Source: SVEL01 sp964573715
GTDB lineage: Bacteria > Bacillota > Clostridia > Lachnospirales > Lachnospiraceae
Direction of reading: 5' to 3'
Length of the DNA stretch: 64,000 nt
NCBI GenBank assembly: GCA_964573715.1
Contig: CAZNKR010000004.1
Location: 4,818 to 68,817 of the forward strand
Below are positions 42,310-50,805 of the stretch, piece after piece. Position numbers and translations under genes: made by a program. Under the pieces are notes generated by a model. It did no database searches and had not been told where the DNA came from. It saw only the letters and a program-made list of their open reading frames with translations. The first letter of the stretch is position 1; every line of letters starts with the position of its first letter.

Positions 42310-42459
42310 CTAATATAGTGAGTTAATTGTATCTATGCTTTCATGCTGGAAAAAGGCAAATAAAACACAAATAAATGCAATAAAGCAAAAGGTAATAATA
42401 ATACTCCAAGTAATTTTAGAAATATATTTTTTATCTCTACAATTTTTGTTCTTTGACAT
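42310..42459 (-). CDS. small single-pass membrane protein (49 residues)
   Basis: ATG at 42459 (complement) to TAG at 42310-42312. The product has a basic start (MSKNKNCRDKKYISKI), one hydrophobic helix (about 18-37, ending CVLFAFF) and a short polar tail (QHESIDTINSLY). GAAAGG lies six bases before the ATG, and the stop codon is part of the ribosome binding site of the downstream ligase-like gene. This coupling and the clean topology support a real gene, possibly a small subunit of the ligase. Confidence 0.7.
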   Translation of the reverse strand: MSKNKNCRDKKYISKITWSIIITFCFIAFICVLFAFFQHESIDTINSLY

Positions 42460-42499
42460 AATTAACCTTTCAAAAATATTATAGTACAAAGTCTAAAAT

Positions 42500-43741
42500 T
42501 TATCTACGGGATAATTCAGTGGTAACATCTTCCCAAGTTACGCCTCTTTGGGCCATTAACACCATTACATGATATAAAAAGTCTGATATTTCATATTTAA
42601 TTTCTTCGGCATTTGGATTTTTAGCTGCAATAACAATTTCAGTAGCTTCTTCTCCTACTTTCTTTAATATCTTATCAATTCCTTTATCAAACAAGTAATT
42701 TGTATAAGAGCCTTCTTTTGGATTGTTTTTTCTATCTAAAATAACATTATATACATCTTCAAAAACTTTATGTGGATTATTTTGCTTATAATCTTTTTTA
42801 TAAATATTTCTATAAAAACAACTACGATTATTTGTATGGCAGGCAGCACCAACTTGATATACTTTTGCAAGCAAAGTATCATTATCACAATCAATTTCAA
42901 GAGATTTTAAATATTGAAAATGTCCTGAAGTAAGTCCTTTTTCCCATAGTTCGTTTCTACTTCTGCTAAAATATGTCATACGACCTGTTTCAATTGTTTT
43001 GTTAAAAGACTCCTCATTCATATATGCCATCATAAGAACATCATTTGTTTGATAATCTTGAACTACAACAGGAATAAGTCCTTTTTCATCAGTCTTTAAG
43101 TCTTTAAATTCCATATATGATTTTGTTATATTAACAGGAATATTAGAATCCTCAAGCTTATGTTTTAATGTCATATAATCAACAGGCTTATCAAAATTAT
43201 TATATGCATATCCGTAAGTGTCTTCATTGTATGAAGATACAATTTCATCAAATGCTTTTTTTGAATTAAGATAGATTGTTTTTGTACAATAATTTTGTGT
43301 GTCATTATCATTTGCAAATACTAGACTAGCACCCGCTTCAATTGAAGCATTTACATTAGCTTGTGCTTCTTTGTTACTAGCATATACAGCAATTTTTTCA
43401 GAGCCAAAACGACCTGTAACTTCTTGAACAAGATTAACATTTGATTCTTTTGATAAGTCTAAAACAGCCATTGTAGCACCAGTATAAAGATATTTTTTTA
43501 CATCTTCAAATCGGTTAATATTACCACCAAGATAAACTGGAACATCTACCGCTGTAACTATTTCCTTAACTATATCAATATTCATTTCGTGTTCTTCGTC
43601 TGTTGATGAAACTTCAAAAATAACAATACCATCTGCACCATAATTTGAATAATATCTACAAAGTTCTACGGCATCAATATCTGAGCCTATTACTTTTTGT
43701 TTATTAATTTCAATTTGTGAAATAAGTTGTAATGTTTTCAT
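42500..43741 (-). CDS. hisIE: HisIE bifunctional enzyme with N-terminal degenerate HisA/HisF-like domain
   Basis: The 413-residue protein has three parts. Residues 1-about 200 resemble a HisA/HisF barrel (VELCRYYSNYGADGIVIFE, VPVYLGGNINRFEDVKKYL, TGATMAVLDL), but the two catalytic aspartates appear replaced: Glu11 in QIEINKQKV and Ser in VYASNK. Residues about 210-320 are HisI (phosphoribosyl-AMP cyclohydrolase) with MAYMNEESF, TYFSRSRNELWEKG and AACHTNNRSC. The rest is HisE (phosphoribosyl-ATP pyrophosphohydrolase) with KVGEEATEIVIAAKN. It catalyses steps 2 and 3 of histidine synthesis. TAGGAGG precedes the ATG. It ends the his operon; hisH, hisA, hisF and hisC are not present here. Confidence 0.92.
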   Translation of the reverse strand: MKTLQLISQIEINKQKVIGSDIDAVELCRYYSNYGADGIVIFEVSSTDEEHEMNIDIVKEIVTAVDVPVYLGGNINRFEDVKKYLYTGATMAVLDLSKESNVNLVQEVTGRFGSEKIAVYASNKEAQANVNASIEAGASLVFANDNDTQNYCTKTIYLNSKKAFDEIVSSYNEDTYGYAYNNFDKPVDYMTLKHKLEDSNIPVNITKSYMEFKDLKTDEKGLIPVVVQDYQTNDVLMMAYMNEESFNKTIETGRMTYFSRSRNELWEKGLTSGHFQYLKSLEIDCDNDTLLAKVYQVGAACHTNNRSCFYRNIYKKDYKQNNPHKVFEDVYNVILDRKNNPKEGSYTNYLFDKGIDKILKKVGEEATEIVIAAKNPNAEEIKYEISDFLYHVMVLMAQRGVTWEDVTTELSRR

Positions 43742-43749
43742 AAATCCTC

Positions 43750-44337
43750 CTATAATGAACCCTTTGTTGAAAGAACATCAGTAATTCTATCATCTTTAAG
43801 GGTAGCCATATCTAATGCCTTAGCAAATGCTTTAAAAGCACACTCAATAATGTGATGATCATTTTCACCAGCAAACATCTTGAAATGAAGATTCATTCCT
43901 GCACTATAAGATATTGCGTAGAAAAATTCTTTAATCATGGCTGTATCAAAATATCCAACTGACTGGTTTGTAAATGATAAATCAGAAACGTAGTATGGTC
44001 TGTTTGATAAATCTAATGCGCACATAACTAAAGCTTCATCCATTGGTAAAATACAACTTCCGTATCTTTTAATTCCACGTTTATTATCAATGGCTTTTTT
44101 GATGGCGTCCCCAATAACTATACCTGTATCTTCAATAAGGTGATGGCAGTCAACATATAAATCACCTTTAGCTTTAACATCTAAATCAAAAAGACCATGG
44201 CGGGCAAAGCTATTTAACATATGATCAAAAAATCCTATGCCTGTATCAATATTTGTTTTACCAGTGCCGTCAATATTAATAGTTAATTGAATCTGTGTTT
44301 CTTTTGTTTCACGACTTATTGTTGCTATTCTGTCCAT
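43750..44337 (-). CDS. hisB: imidazoleglycerol-phosphate dehydratase
   Basis: The 195-residue manganese enzyme has the paired metal-binding motifs: GIGFFDHMLNSFARHG and DCHHLIEDTGIVIGDA in the first half, YAISYSAGMNLHF and GENDHHIIECAFKAFA in the second. It lacks the phosphatase domain found in enteric HisB. AAAAGGAG precedes the ATG. A 28-bp repeat array separates it from hisD. Confidence 0.97.
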   Translation of the reverse strand: MDRIATISRETKETQIQLTINIDGTGKTNIDTGIGFFDHMLNSFARHGLFDLDVKAKGDLYVDCHHLIEDTGIVIGDAIKKAIDNKRGIKRYGSCILPMDEALVMCALDLSNRPYYVSDLSFTNQSVGYFDTAMIKEFFYAISYSAGMNLHFKMFAGENDHHIIECAFKAFAKALDMATLKDDRITDVLSTKGSL

Positions 44338-44357
44338 ACCTATCTCCTTTTTTATAA

Positions 44358-44498
44358 TGACTAATCTTCAAAATCTTACTTAATAATGATTAATCTTTAA
44401 ACCTTACTTAATAGTGATTAATATTTAAACCTTAGTTAATAGTGATTAATCTTTAAACCTTACTTAATAGTGACTAATCTTCAAACCTTACTTTTATT
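44358..44498 (-). repeat. 28-bp tandem repeat copied from the hisD 3' end
   Basis: Units begin at 44358 (29 bp), 44387, 44415, 44443 and 44471. The last includes the end of hisD: on the minus strand GTAAGGTTTGAAGATTAG encodes the final VRFED and stop. The other copies read GTAAGGTTTAAAGATTAATCA and the like, with one or two changes each. Confidence 0.92.
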
Positions 44499-45766
44499 GA
44501 ATTTGCATGTGCTGTAAGTCTTTCTGACTCAGCGAATTTAATAATATCTTTATGTATAGGTAATAAAGCTTCCTTTGAATATGAAATAATACTTGATTTT
44601 TTAATGAAATCATCAACGCTAAGTGGCGAAAAGAATTTTGCTGTTCCGTTTGTTGGCAATACATGGTTTGGTCCTGCAAAATAATCTCCAAGAGGTTCAC
44701 TTGAATATTCGCCAAGAAAAATTGCACCGGCATTTCTTATTCTAGTCATAATGTCAAATGGATTTTTTGTAACAATTTCTAAGTGTTCTGAAGCAATATC
44801 ATTTGCAACATCTATTGCCTCTTTCATTGTATCGACTACAAGAATATACCCAAAATTATTTAGTGATTTTTCTAAAATATCTTTTCTAGATAATACTGCA
44901 ACAAAATCATCAACTTGATTTGATACTTCTTTTGCAAGATTCATATCAGTTGTAACTAATATAGCAGATGCAAGTTCATCATGTTCTGCTTGGGAAAGTA
45001 AATCAGCAGCAACATATCTTGGATTAGCTGTTTCATCAGCTAGAACTAAAATTTCTGATGGACCTGCAATAGAATCTATACTAACAAAACCAAAAACTTG
45101 TTTTTTGGCTAGAGCAACAAAAATATTTCCTGGTCCGACAATTTTATCAACCTTTTCAACAGAATCAGTTCCAAAAGCAAGGGCTGCGATTGCTTGTGCA
45201 CCACCAACCTTGTATATTTTATCAATACCAGCAATATCAGCAGCAACTAATGTACCAGGATTAACCTTTCCCTCTTTAGAAGGAGGTGTGGTCATTACGA
45301 TTTCATTTACACCGGCAACTTTAGCTGGAATAATATTCATTAATACAGACGATGGATATGCTGCTTTTCCACCAGGAACATATACACCAACTCTGTATAA
45401 TGGGGTAACCTTTTGTCCAAGCATAGTACCATCTGGTTTAGAGTCAAACCAACTATATTGTTTTTGTTTTACATGGTATTCTTCGATGTTCTTTGCTGCT
45501 TTTTTAATAACATCAACTAATTCTGGCTCAACAAGAGAATATGCTTCTTCAATTTCTTCTCTAGTTACTAAAATATTATTTTCATTAATATCTGCACCAT
45601 CAAATTTTTTTGTATATGTGAAAACAGCCTCATTTCCGTTAGCACGGACATCATTAACTATAGTAGCAACACTGTCAGCATAGCTATCATAATTATTTGG
45701 ACTTCTCTTTAACAAATCATTTAATATATTTTTCTTGGTATTTTCATCTAATTTTATGATTCTCAT
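44474..45766 (-). CDS. hisD: histidinol dehydrogenase
   Basis: HisD oxidises histidinol to histidine in two NAD-dependent steps with zinc. The 430 residues include the PGGKAAYPSSVLMNIIPAKVAG stretch in two halves, GPGNIFVALAK, DSIAGPSEILVLAD, LLSQAEHDELASAILVT and GPNHVLPTNGTAKF with the catalytic glutamate/histidine region. CGGAGG precedes the ATG. Its last codons are the seed of a tandem repeat downstream. Confidence 0.97.
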   Translation of the reverse strand: MRIIKLDENTKKNILNDLLKRSPNNYDSYADSVATIVNDVRANGNEAVFTYTKKFDGADINENNILVTREEIEEAYSLVEPELVDVIKKAAKNIEEYHVKQKQYSWFDSKPDGTMLGQKVTPLYRVGVYVPGGKAAYPSSVLMNIIPAKVAGVNEIVMTTPPSKEGKVNPGTLVAADIAGIDKIYKVGGAQAIAALAFGTDSVEKVDKIVGPGNIFVALAKKQVFGFVSIDSIAGPSEILVLADETANPRYVAADLLSQAEHDELASAILVTTDMNLAKEVSNQVDDFVAVLSRKDILEKSLNNFGYILVVDTMKEAIDVANDIASEHLEIVTKNPFDIMTRIRNAGAIFLGEYSSEPLGDYFAGPNHVLPTNGTAKFFSPLSVDDFIKKSSIISYSKEALLPIHKDIIKFAESERLTAHANSIKVRFED

Positions 45767-45778
45767 AATAATCCTCCG

Positions 45779-46414
45779 TTATAAAACATTTTTCAAGTCT
45801 TTAATAAGCTTCATTATACGTTCGTTTTCCATTTTCATACTTACTTGGTTTACTACCATTCTTGCGGATAATGGACATATTTCTTCTAAAACATCAAGAC
45901 CATTCTCTCTAAGAGTTGCACCAGTTTCTACAATATCAACTATAACCTCTGATAACCCTACAATCGGTGCTAATTCTACTGAGCCATTGAGTTTAATGAT
46001 TTCAACAGTCTGATGTTTCTTGTTATTAAAATAATCTTTTGCAATATTTGGATATTTGCTGGCAACTCGTATCATTTCATGATGCTTAAGTAGCTCTGTA
46101 GCGGAGGTTGGACCACAAACACACATTTTACACTTGCCTATTCCTAAGTCTACAACTTCTAAAATATTTCTTCCTTCTTCAAGAATAGTATCCTTACCAA
46201 CAATACCAATATCAGCTGCTCCGTACTCAACATAAGTAGGCACATCTCCTGCTTTTGCTAAGAAAAATTTAAGTTTTAGTTCTTCATTAACAAATATAAG
46301 TTTTCGTGTATTCTTATCTTTCATTTCCTCACAGGTAATACCAAATTTTTCAAATATTTCAAGAGTTTGTTTAGCTAAACGACCTTTAGCCAATGCAAAT
46401 GTTAAATATCTCAT
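45779..46414 (-). CDS. hisG: ATP phosphoribosyltransferase, short form
   Basis: HisG starts the pathway by joining PRPP to ATP. The 211-residue length, starting RYLTFALAKGRLAKQTLEIF and including VEYGAADIGIVGKD and DIVETGATLRENGLDVLE, is the short HisG-S form lacking the C-terminal regulatory domain. It therefore needs HisZ, which is encoded just before it with a one-base overlap (TAATG). Confidence 0.96.
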   Translation of the reverse strand: MRYLTFALAKGRLAKQTLEIFEKFGITCEEMKDKNTRKLIFVNEELKLKFFLAKAGDVPTYVEYGAADIGIVGKDTILEEGRNILEVVDLGIGKCKMCVCGPTSATELLKHHEMIRVASKYPNIAKDYFNNKKHQTVEIIKLNGSVELAPIVGLSEVIVDIVETGATLRENGLDVLEEICPLSARMVVNQVSMKMENERIMKLIKDLKNVL

Positions 46415-47640
46415 TATTGATTTTCTCCTATTCTAATACATTGAGGCTTGCTACCATCTTCGAAAAGATAATAAATGCAATTAACAGAGTTACGTTTGCT
46501 TGATTCTATGTATTCGTCTAAAGTAAATTTTGAACTTTTTTTAATAAGTTCAGTGTTGATTTTATCATTTCTAAGTTTATTGGCTAACTGTATGGCTTCT
46601 TTTGCCAATCCTGTTTCATATAAAACAACCTGTTTTAAACTTTGACCGCCAATTTCAATCTTTTGTCTTTCCATAGCTATAAGAAGATTATCAATGTTAA
46701 TACAAAAACCAATTGAAGGAGCTTCTTTTCCAAATTGACTAAGTAGATTATCATACCTTCCACCTGTAGCAATGGCATCTCCGGTACCATATGTATATCC
46801 AGCAAATATCAGTCCAGTATAGTAGGAGTATTTGCTAATGGTTCCTAAATCAAAGGAAACATAGTTTTCATATCCATAATCCTTTAGTATATTATAAACC
46901 TTTGTTAATCTATCAAGGGCATTGGAGATTTTATCATTTGTGTAAAGAGCTTTTGCAAAATTAATCACATCGATAGAACCAACCAACTCAGGTAGTTTAT
47001 TAAATATCTCTTTAACAGAATCTAAAACATTAGATTCCTTAATTAATTCTTCAACACCAAAATAATTTTTGTTTAGTAAAAGATTCTTAAGATTTTCTGT
47101 GTTTTCCTCATCTAGCTTTGCTGCTTCTATTAATCCTGAAAAATAATCAGCATGTCCTACTTCGATCTGAAAATCTTTCAGACCACATTTTATTAAAGAA
47201 TCAATGGTCATTGCAATTACTTCAGCATCAGCATCAGATTTGTTATCCCCCATAAGCTCTACGCCTATTTGGGTTACTTCTTTAAGCTTTCCTTGATGCT
47301 CTGCATTGTTGATAAAAGTATTGCCCATATAGCAAAATCTAATAGGCATATTATCATCCATATAGTACTTCGAAGCGGCTCTTGCAATTGAAGGTGTCAT
47401 ATCAGGTCTTAGAACAAGTGTATTGCCTTCTCTATCAAAGAACTTATATAAATTTTTTGAAGGAGCACTTCCCTTTTCTTTATTGAAAATATCAAAAAAT
47501 TCAAAGGTTGGAGTTTGAATATCATTATATCCATATAGTTTTATTGTTTTATGAATAGCTTCCTGTAAATAAAGCTTATTTTCACATTCAGTATTATAGA
47601 TGTCTCTTACTCCTTCTGGGGTATGTAATAATTTTTTCAT
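46414..47640 (-). CDS. hisZ: ATP phosphoribosyltransferase regulatory subunit HisZ
   Basis: HisZ is a histidyl-tRNA-synthetase-like protein without aminoacylation activity that forms a hetero-octamer with short HisG and gives histidine feedback control. The 408 residues start KKLLHTPEGVRDIY and have class II motif 2-like FCYMGNTFINN and VLRPDMTPSIAR, plus the Gly-rich GRYDNLLSQFG. The ATG is set at 47640 with AGAAGGAG upstream. A true HisRS is excluded by the his operon context and the shortened C-terminus. Confidence 0.92.
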   Translation of the reverse strand: MKKLLHTPEGVRDIYNTECENKLYLQEAIHKTIKLYGYNDIQTPTFEFFDIFNKEKGSAPSKNLYKFFDREGNTLVLRPDMTPSIARAASKYYMDDNMPIRFCYMGNTFINNAEHQGKLKEVTQIGVELMGDNKSDADAEVIAMTIDSLIKCGLKDFQIEVGHADYFSGLIEAAKLDEENTENLKNLLLNKNYFGVEELIKESNVLDSVKEIFNKLPELVGSIDVINFAKALYTNDKISNALDRLTKVYNILKDYGYENYVSFDLGTISKYSYYTGLIFAGYTYGTGDAIATGGRYDNLLSQFGKEAPSIGFCINIDNLLIAMERQKIEIGGQSLKQVVLYETGLAKEAIQLANKLRNDKINTELIKKSSKFTLDEYIESSKRNSVNCIYYLFEDGSKPQCIRIGENQ

Positions 47641-47718
47641 AAAATCTCCTTCTAAAAAATGTATATGCATTTTAGTTAAGTAACGTGCTATTAAAGTAGC
47701 AAATTATCAAACGACAAA

Positions 47719-47747
47719 ATTATACTTTATAAATTAATTAATGTCAA
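47719..47747 (-). promoter_or_regulatory. sigma-A promoter of the his operon
   Basis: Minus strand TTGACA (47742-47747), 17 bases, TATAAT (47719-47724): a perfect consensus promoter. The transcript leader before hisZ is only about 70 bases, with no T-box or attenuator visible. Confidence 0.92.
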
Positions 47748-47762
47748 CATTTATCTTTTTTT

Positions 47763-47901
47763 CTAGTCTTTTGACTATTTTTCTAATGTTTTAACTTTTT
47801 TCTAATGTTTTAACTTTTTTTCTAATGTTTTAACTATTTTTCTAGTGTTTTATTAATTTTTCAAGTCTTTTATTAATTTTTCAAGTGTTTTGGTGTTGGT
47901 G
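47763..47901. repeat. 20-bp minisatellite, seven copies, upstream of the his promoter
   Basis: Units of 19-20 bases (typical plus-strand unit CTAATGTTTTAACTTTTTT) begin at 47763, 47783, 47802, 47822, 47842, 47862 and 47882. The array ends about 15 bases from the -35 box of the his promoter. Confidence 0.9.
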
Positions 47902-47914
47902 TTTTGGTATTGGT
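47887..47914. repeat. two 14-bp tandem units abutting the recU stop
   Basis: GTTTTGGTGTTGGT (47887-47900) and GTTTTGGTATTGGT (47901-47914) lie directly beside the recU stop codon at 47916-47918 and merge with the 20-bp array. Confidence 0.88.
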
Positions 47915-47915
47915 G

Positions 47916-48449
47916 TTATTCTCTGGTACATAAGTCCAGATTAAGAAGCTCTAAAAAATGTACCGGTACGCCTTTTGAGCTTTTAACCAAGTAATTTTTA
48001 TTTATTTCATCATATCTAAAGCTCTTTCTTCCACCTGATAACATTCTATTATAAAAAAATTCAATATCACAATAAGGAAGATAATACATCTCATTTAAGT
48101 GAGTGTAATAAAGAAGTATAAAGGATACACCTTGTTGCTTTTCAAATGACTTCATAAAACATATCTGATGTTTATGAATATTCGCTAATGGAAAGGTATC
48201 CGTATGACATTCTTTTGCATCAAAACAAACAGGAATACCTTGAACCACTCCGATATAATCAACGGTACTTTTTTGTTCAAAATAAGCAAGAGTGATTTGT
48301 CTTGTTTTTTGATTCATTTCAATTGGCTTTATTGGCGTGGGTATTTTTTGAATTAATGCTATATCTGAATCTTTATATTTTTCTATTGTTATATTTATCA
48401 TTTCCTCAAAGGTTGAACCTCTAAGTCCACGTGTGTTCCATGTTCCCAT
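47916..48449 (-). CDS. recU: Holliday junction resolvase RecU
   Basis: RecU cuts Holliday junctions in Firmicutes, the counterpart of RuvC. The 177 residues show LRGSTFEEMINITIEKY, IQKIPTPIKP, AYFEQKSTVDYIGVVQG with the metal-binding Asp, CFDAKECHTDTFPLANIHKHQI with the D-x-K pair. The ATG at 48449 overlaps the stop of the pseudouridine synthase gene (TAATG) and follows AAGGTG. A longer TTG start is less likely. Its usual partner, a class A penicillin-binding protein gene, is not adjacent. Confidence 0.92.
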   Translation of the reverse strand: MGTWNTRGLRGSTFEEMINITIEKYKDSDIALIQKIPTPIKPIEMNQKTRQITLAYFEQKSTVDYIGVVQGIPVCFDAKECHTDTFPLANIHKHQICFMKSFEKQQGVSFILLYYTHLNEMYYLPYCDIEFFYNRMLSGGRKSFRYDEINKNYLVKSSKGVPVHFLELLNLDLCTRE

Positions 48450-49435
48450 TATTTTTTCACCTTTATTGGCCAAAATGATGGCTGCTTTGCAATAAACTCT
48501 TTGCCTTGAAGATAATTCATATCACCTTCAATTTCATCAGGAAATACGAGCCTATATGAATGTAAAAGCTGGTATTTTATTTTATCATTACCGTATAACT
48601 TACCATTAATTTTGCTACCTCCATATTTTGAATCACCCACAATTGGATGATCGATACTTGCAAGGTGCGCACGTATTTGATGAGTTTTACCTGTAATTAG
48701 TTCAACCTCAAGTAATGTTGTATTATTAATTACTTCAATTGGTTTATAAGCTGTCTTAATGTAGCTAGCAGTATCGTCTATTTTTTTATTATATATATTG
48801 ACCTTGTTAGTATTTTGATCTTTAACTAAATATCCTTCTATTGTTTTAGGCGAATCAATAATTCCATAAACTAATGCCAAATAATACTTTGACAGTGTTC
48901 TCTCTTTAAAGGCCAAAGATAAAAACTGTGTTCCTTTTAAAGATTTACCTACTGCAATCAATCCTGTTGTATTACGATCCAATCTATTGCATACCGAGGG
49001 TTTAAATGTATGAAGCTGTTCCTTTGTTATGGAAGAATTGGATAACAAGTAATCAATTGCCATCTCATTAAGTGAATAATCATTTGGAGTTGCTTTTTGT
49101 GACAAAACACCTACATGCTTATTGATAAGTAATATATCATCATCTTCATAAATAACATCTAGCTTCTTGCTTTGTTTTGAATTTTCTGATTTGATGTTGC
49201 TTATTGAAAATGTAATGTCGGAAAACTTTTCAATTGTTTCATCAGCTAAATATAATTTTACATTATCTCCTATTTCTAACTTTTCATTACCATTAGCTTT
49301 TTTGTCATTAAGCACAATGTTCTTTTTTCTAAGCATTTTATATATAAATGCTGATCCAGATTTGTTTAAATATTTCAATAAAAATTTATCAAGTCTTTGA
49401 CCGGCTTCAAATTTGTTTATGTTGATTTCTTTCAT
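48449..49435 (-). CDS. RluA-family pseudouridine synthase
   Basis: The 328-residue protein has an N-terminal S4 domain (FEAGQRLDKFLLKYLNKSG), then the catalytic segment CNRLDRNTTGLIAVGKS and ELITGKTHQIRAHLASID. It is closest in form to RluC-type enzymes that modify 23S rRNA; the exact site is unknown. It is a paralogue of the synthase at 20776. recU starts inside its stop codon. Confidence 0.9.
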   Translation of the reverse strand: MKEININKFEAGQRLDKFLLKYLNKSGSAFIYKMLRKKNIVLNDKKANGNEKLEIGDNVKLYLADETIEKFSDITFSISNIKSENSKQSKKLDVIYEDDDILLINKHVGVLSQKATPNDYSLNEMAIDYLLSNSSITKEQLHTFKPSVCNRLDRNTTGLIAVGKSLKGTQFLSLAFKERTLSKYYLALVYGIIDSPKTIEGYLVKDQNTNKVNIYNKKIDDTASYIKTAYKPIEVINNTTLLEVELITGKTHQIRAHLASIDHPIVGDSKYGGSKINGKLYGNDKIKYQLLHSYRLVFPDEIEGDMNYLQGKEFIAKQPSFWPIKVKK

Positions 49436-49442
49436 AACTCAC

Positions 49443-50024
49443 CTATATGGAGTAGGATAAAAGCTTGTGAATAATGCGTTGATCCATCGCTTCACAAGTT
49501 GAATTATCATTCTGCTCGTCAATTATTTTAATAAATTTATCTTTATCTGTGTATATCTTAACCAATGAATAATTGCAATTTTGATCTAATATTTTTTTTA
49601 TATATCCGCCGGCATAGTCAATATCAATTTTAGGATTTGATGTAAATAAAAATAGCTTTCCTGAGTGAGAATATGCATATTGAATAAATGATGCCTTTTT
49701 TTCAGAGGTAATTGCCAAATCACAGGCTAGGCAGCTATTGTATTTTTTCACCATATCATTTAGTTTTAAATATAATGCTTTGTCACCAGAACTATATGGA
49801 TAAATAGTTATATAGCCGGTTAATATTTTGGCAGCTGGTAATGATGAAACAGCTGCAATTACAGCAAATAAAGATTTATTGGTATGATAAATAATAATAC
49901 CTGTAATAAAAATAATAAAAACTGCTAAAAAAGATAAAATCGATAAAATCAGAAATCTTTTTTTCCTTGCATCAATATATCCATATTCGCCTTTATCTAT
50001 CATTAATTTGTTAAATGCTTTCAT
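49443..50024 (-). CDS. conserved-looking two-helix membrane protein of unknown function
   Basis: The 193-residue protein has two adjacent helices (about 23-45 and 50-70) and then a soluble alpha/beta domain with SCLACDLAITSEKKASFIQYAY and GKLFLFTSNPKIDIDYAGGYI. No family was recognised; the order of strands and helices recalls a nuclease- or NERD-like fold but no catalytic motif is clear. It sits in a tight run with ydcF-like and 51-kb genes, 7 bases from each neighbour, so it is probably co-expressed with them. Confidence 0.7.
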   Translation of the reverse strand: MKAFNKLMIDKGEYGYIDARKKRFLILSILSFLAVFIIFITGIIIYHTNKSLFAVIAAVSSLPAAKILTGYITIYPYSSGDKALYLKLNDMVKKYNSCLACDLAITSEKKASFIQYAYSHSGKLFLFTSNPKIDIDYAGGYIKKILDQNCNYSLVKIYTDKDKFIKIIDEQNDNSTCEAMDQRIIHKLLSYSI

Positions 50025-50031
50025 TATTCAC

Positions 50032-50805
50032 CTACTTTAAATCCATCTTTCCAAAAATAAAATCTTTTGTTACTCCAATAAATTCACGAGCATAATTTGT
50101 TGGTATTAGATACCATACAGATTTTGCTTTAATTCCAAAAACTTGTGAATATCCTTGCTTTTTAGCAATCTGTGTTGCCCTATATACATGAAAATCGCTT
50201 GAAATAATTCCAACTATATCATTACTTTCTATGAATTCATATGAATATTTAAGATTTTCGTACGTATTTGTTGATGCTTCCTCTAAGATAATTCTATCAG
50301 GGCAGATTCCTTTTTCTACTAATGTATTGTACATAGCTAGTGCTTCTGAAATATCTTCATCATAACCTTTCCCACCACTTACGATAACTTTTGTATTAGG
50401 GTTTTTAATTAGATAGTCATATGCCGCATCAAGTCTGTAATACAATATAAGGGATGGATTTGTTCCATTGACCTTTGCTCCTAATACAATAATATAATCA
50501 GCTTCACTATCAGTGTTGTTTTTTGTACCAATTATAATAAATGTTTCTATCATGATAAATAAAAACAAGCCAATAAGAACAACAATTTCTAATATGAGTT
50601 TAATAGGATAAGGCAGTTTTATCATTGATGTATATGCAAATTTAAAAAGTAAATATAGGGCTAAAAAGAAAATAAAGAGAAATAACCAAAAATAATTAAA
50701 TTTAGTTCCTATTCCCAATTTTATTTCCAAAAAAACAAAATAAGCAAAACATATAATTGAAATAATTAAGGATAAATTTTTAATAATAGCTGCAGATTTT
50801 TTCAT
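50032..50805 (-). CDS. YdcF/SanA-like (DUF218) membrane protein
   Basis: The 257-residue protein has four helices in the first 90 residues, then a DUF218 domain: DYIIVLGAKVNG, RLDAAYDYL, KVIVSGGKGYDEDISEA, EEASTNTYENLKYSYE and SSDFHVYRATQIAKKQG. ElyC and SanA, which belong here, affect envelope lipid carriers and vancomycin resistance. Its start overlaps the stop of the preceding gene by one base (TAATG). Confidence 0.88.
   Translation of the reverse strand: MKKSAAIIKNLSLIISIICFAYFVFLEIKLGIGTKFNYFWLFLFIFFLALYLLFKFAYTSMIKLPYPIKLILEIVVLIGLFLFIMIETFIIIGTKNNTDSEADYIIVLGAKVNGTNPSLILYYRLDAAYDYLIKNPNTKVIVSGGKGYDEDISEALAMYNTLVEKGICPDRIILEEASTNTYENLKYSYEFIESNDIVGIISSDFHVYRATQIAKKQGYSQVFGIKAKSVWYLIPTNYAREFIGVTKDFIFGKMDLK

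Noticed and set aside
44358..44498. Possible CRISPR array with 28-bp repeats
   Set aside because: Units are directly contiguous with no spacers and derive from the hisD coding end; no cas genes are present.
45105..45683. 192-codon frame on the plus strand inside hisD
   Set aside because: It is antisense to the conserved hisD core, has no ribosome binding site and its length is explained by the codon use of hisD.
47641..47715. T-box or histidine attenuator before hisZ
   Set aside because: The leader from the predicted start site is only about 70 bases, with no His-codon run, specifier stem or terminator.
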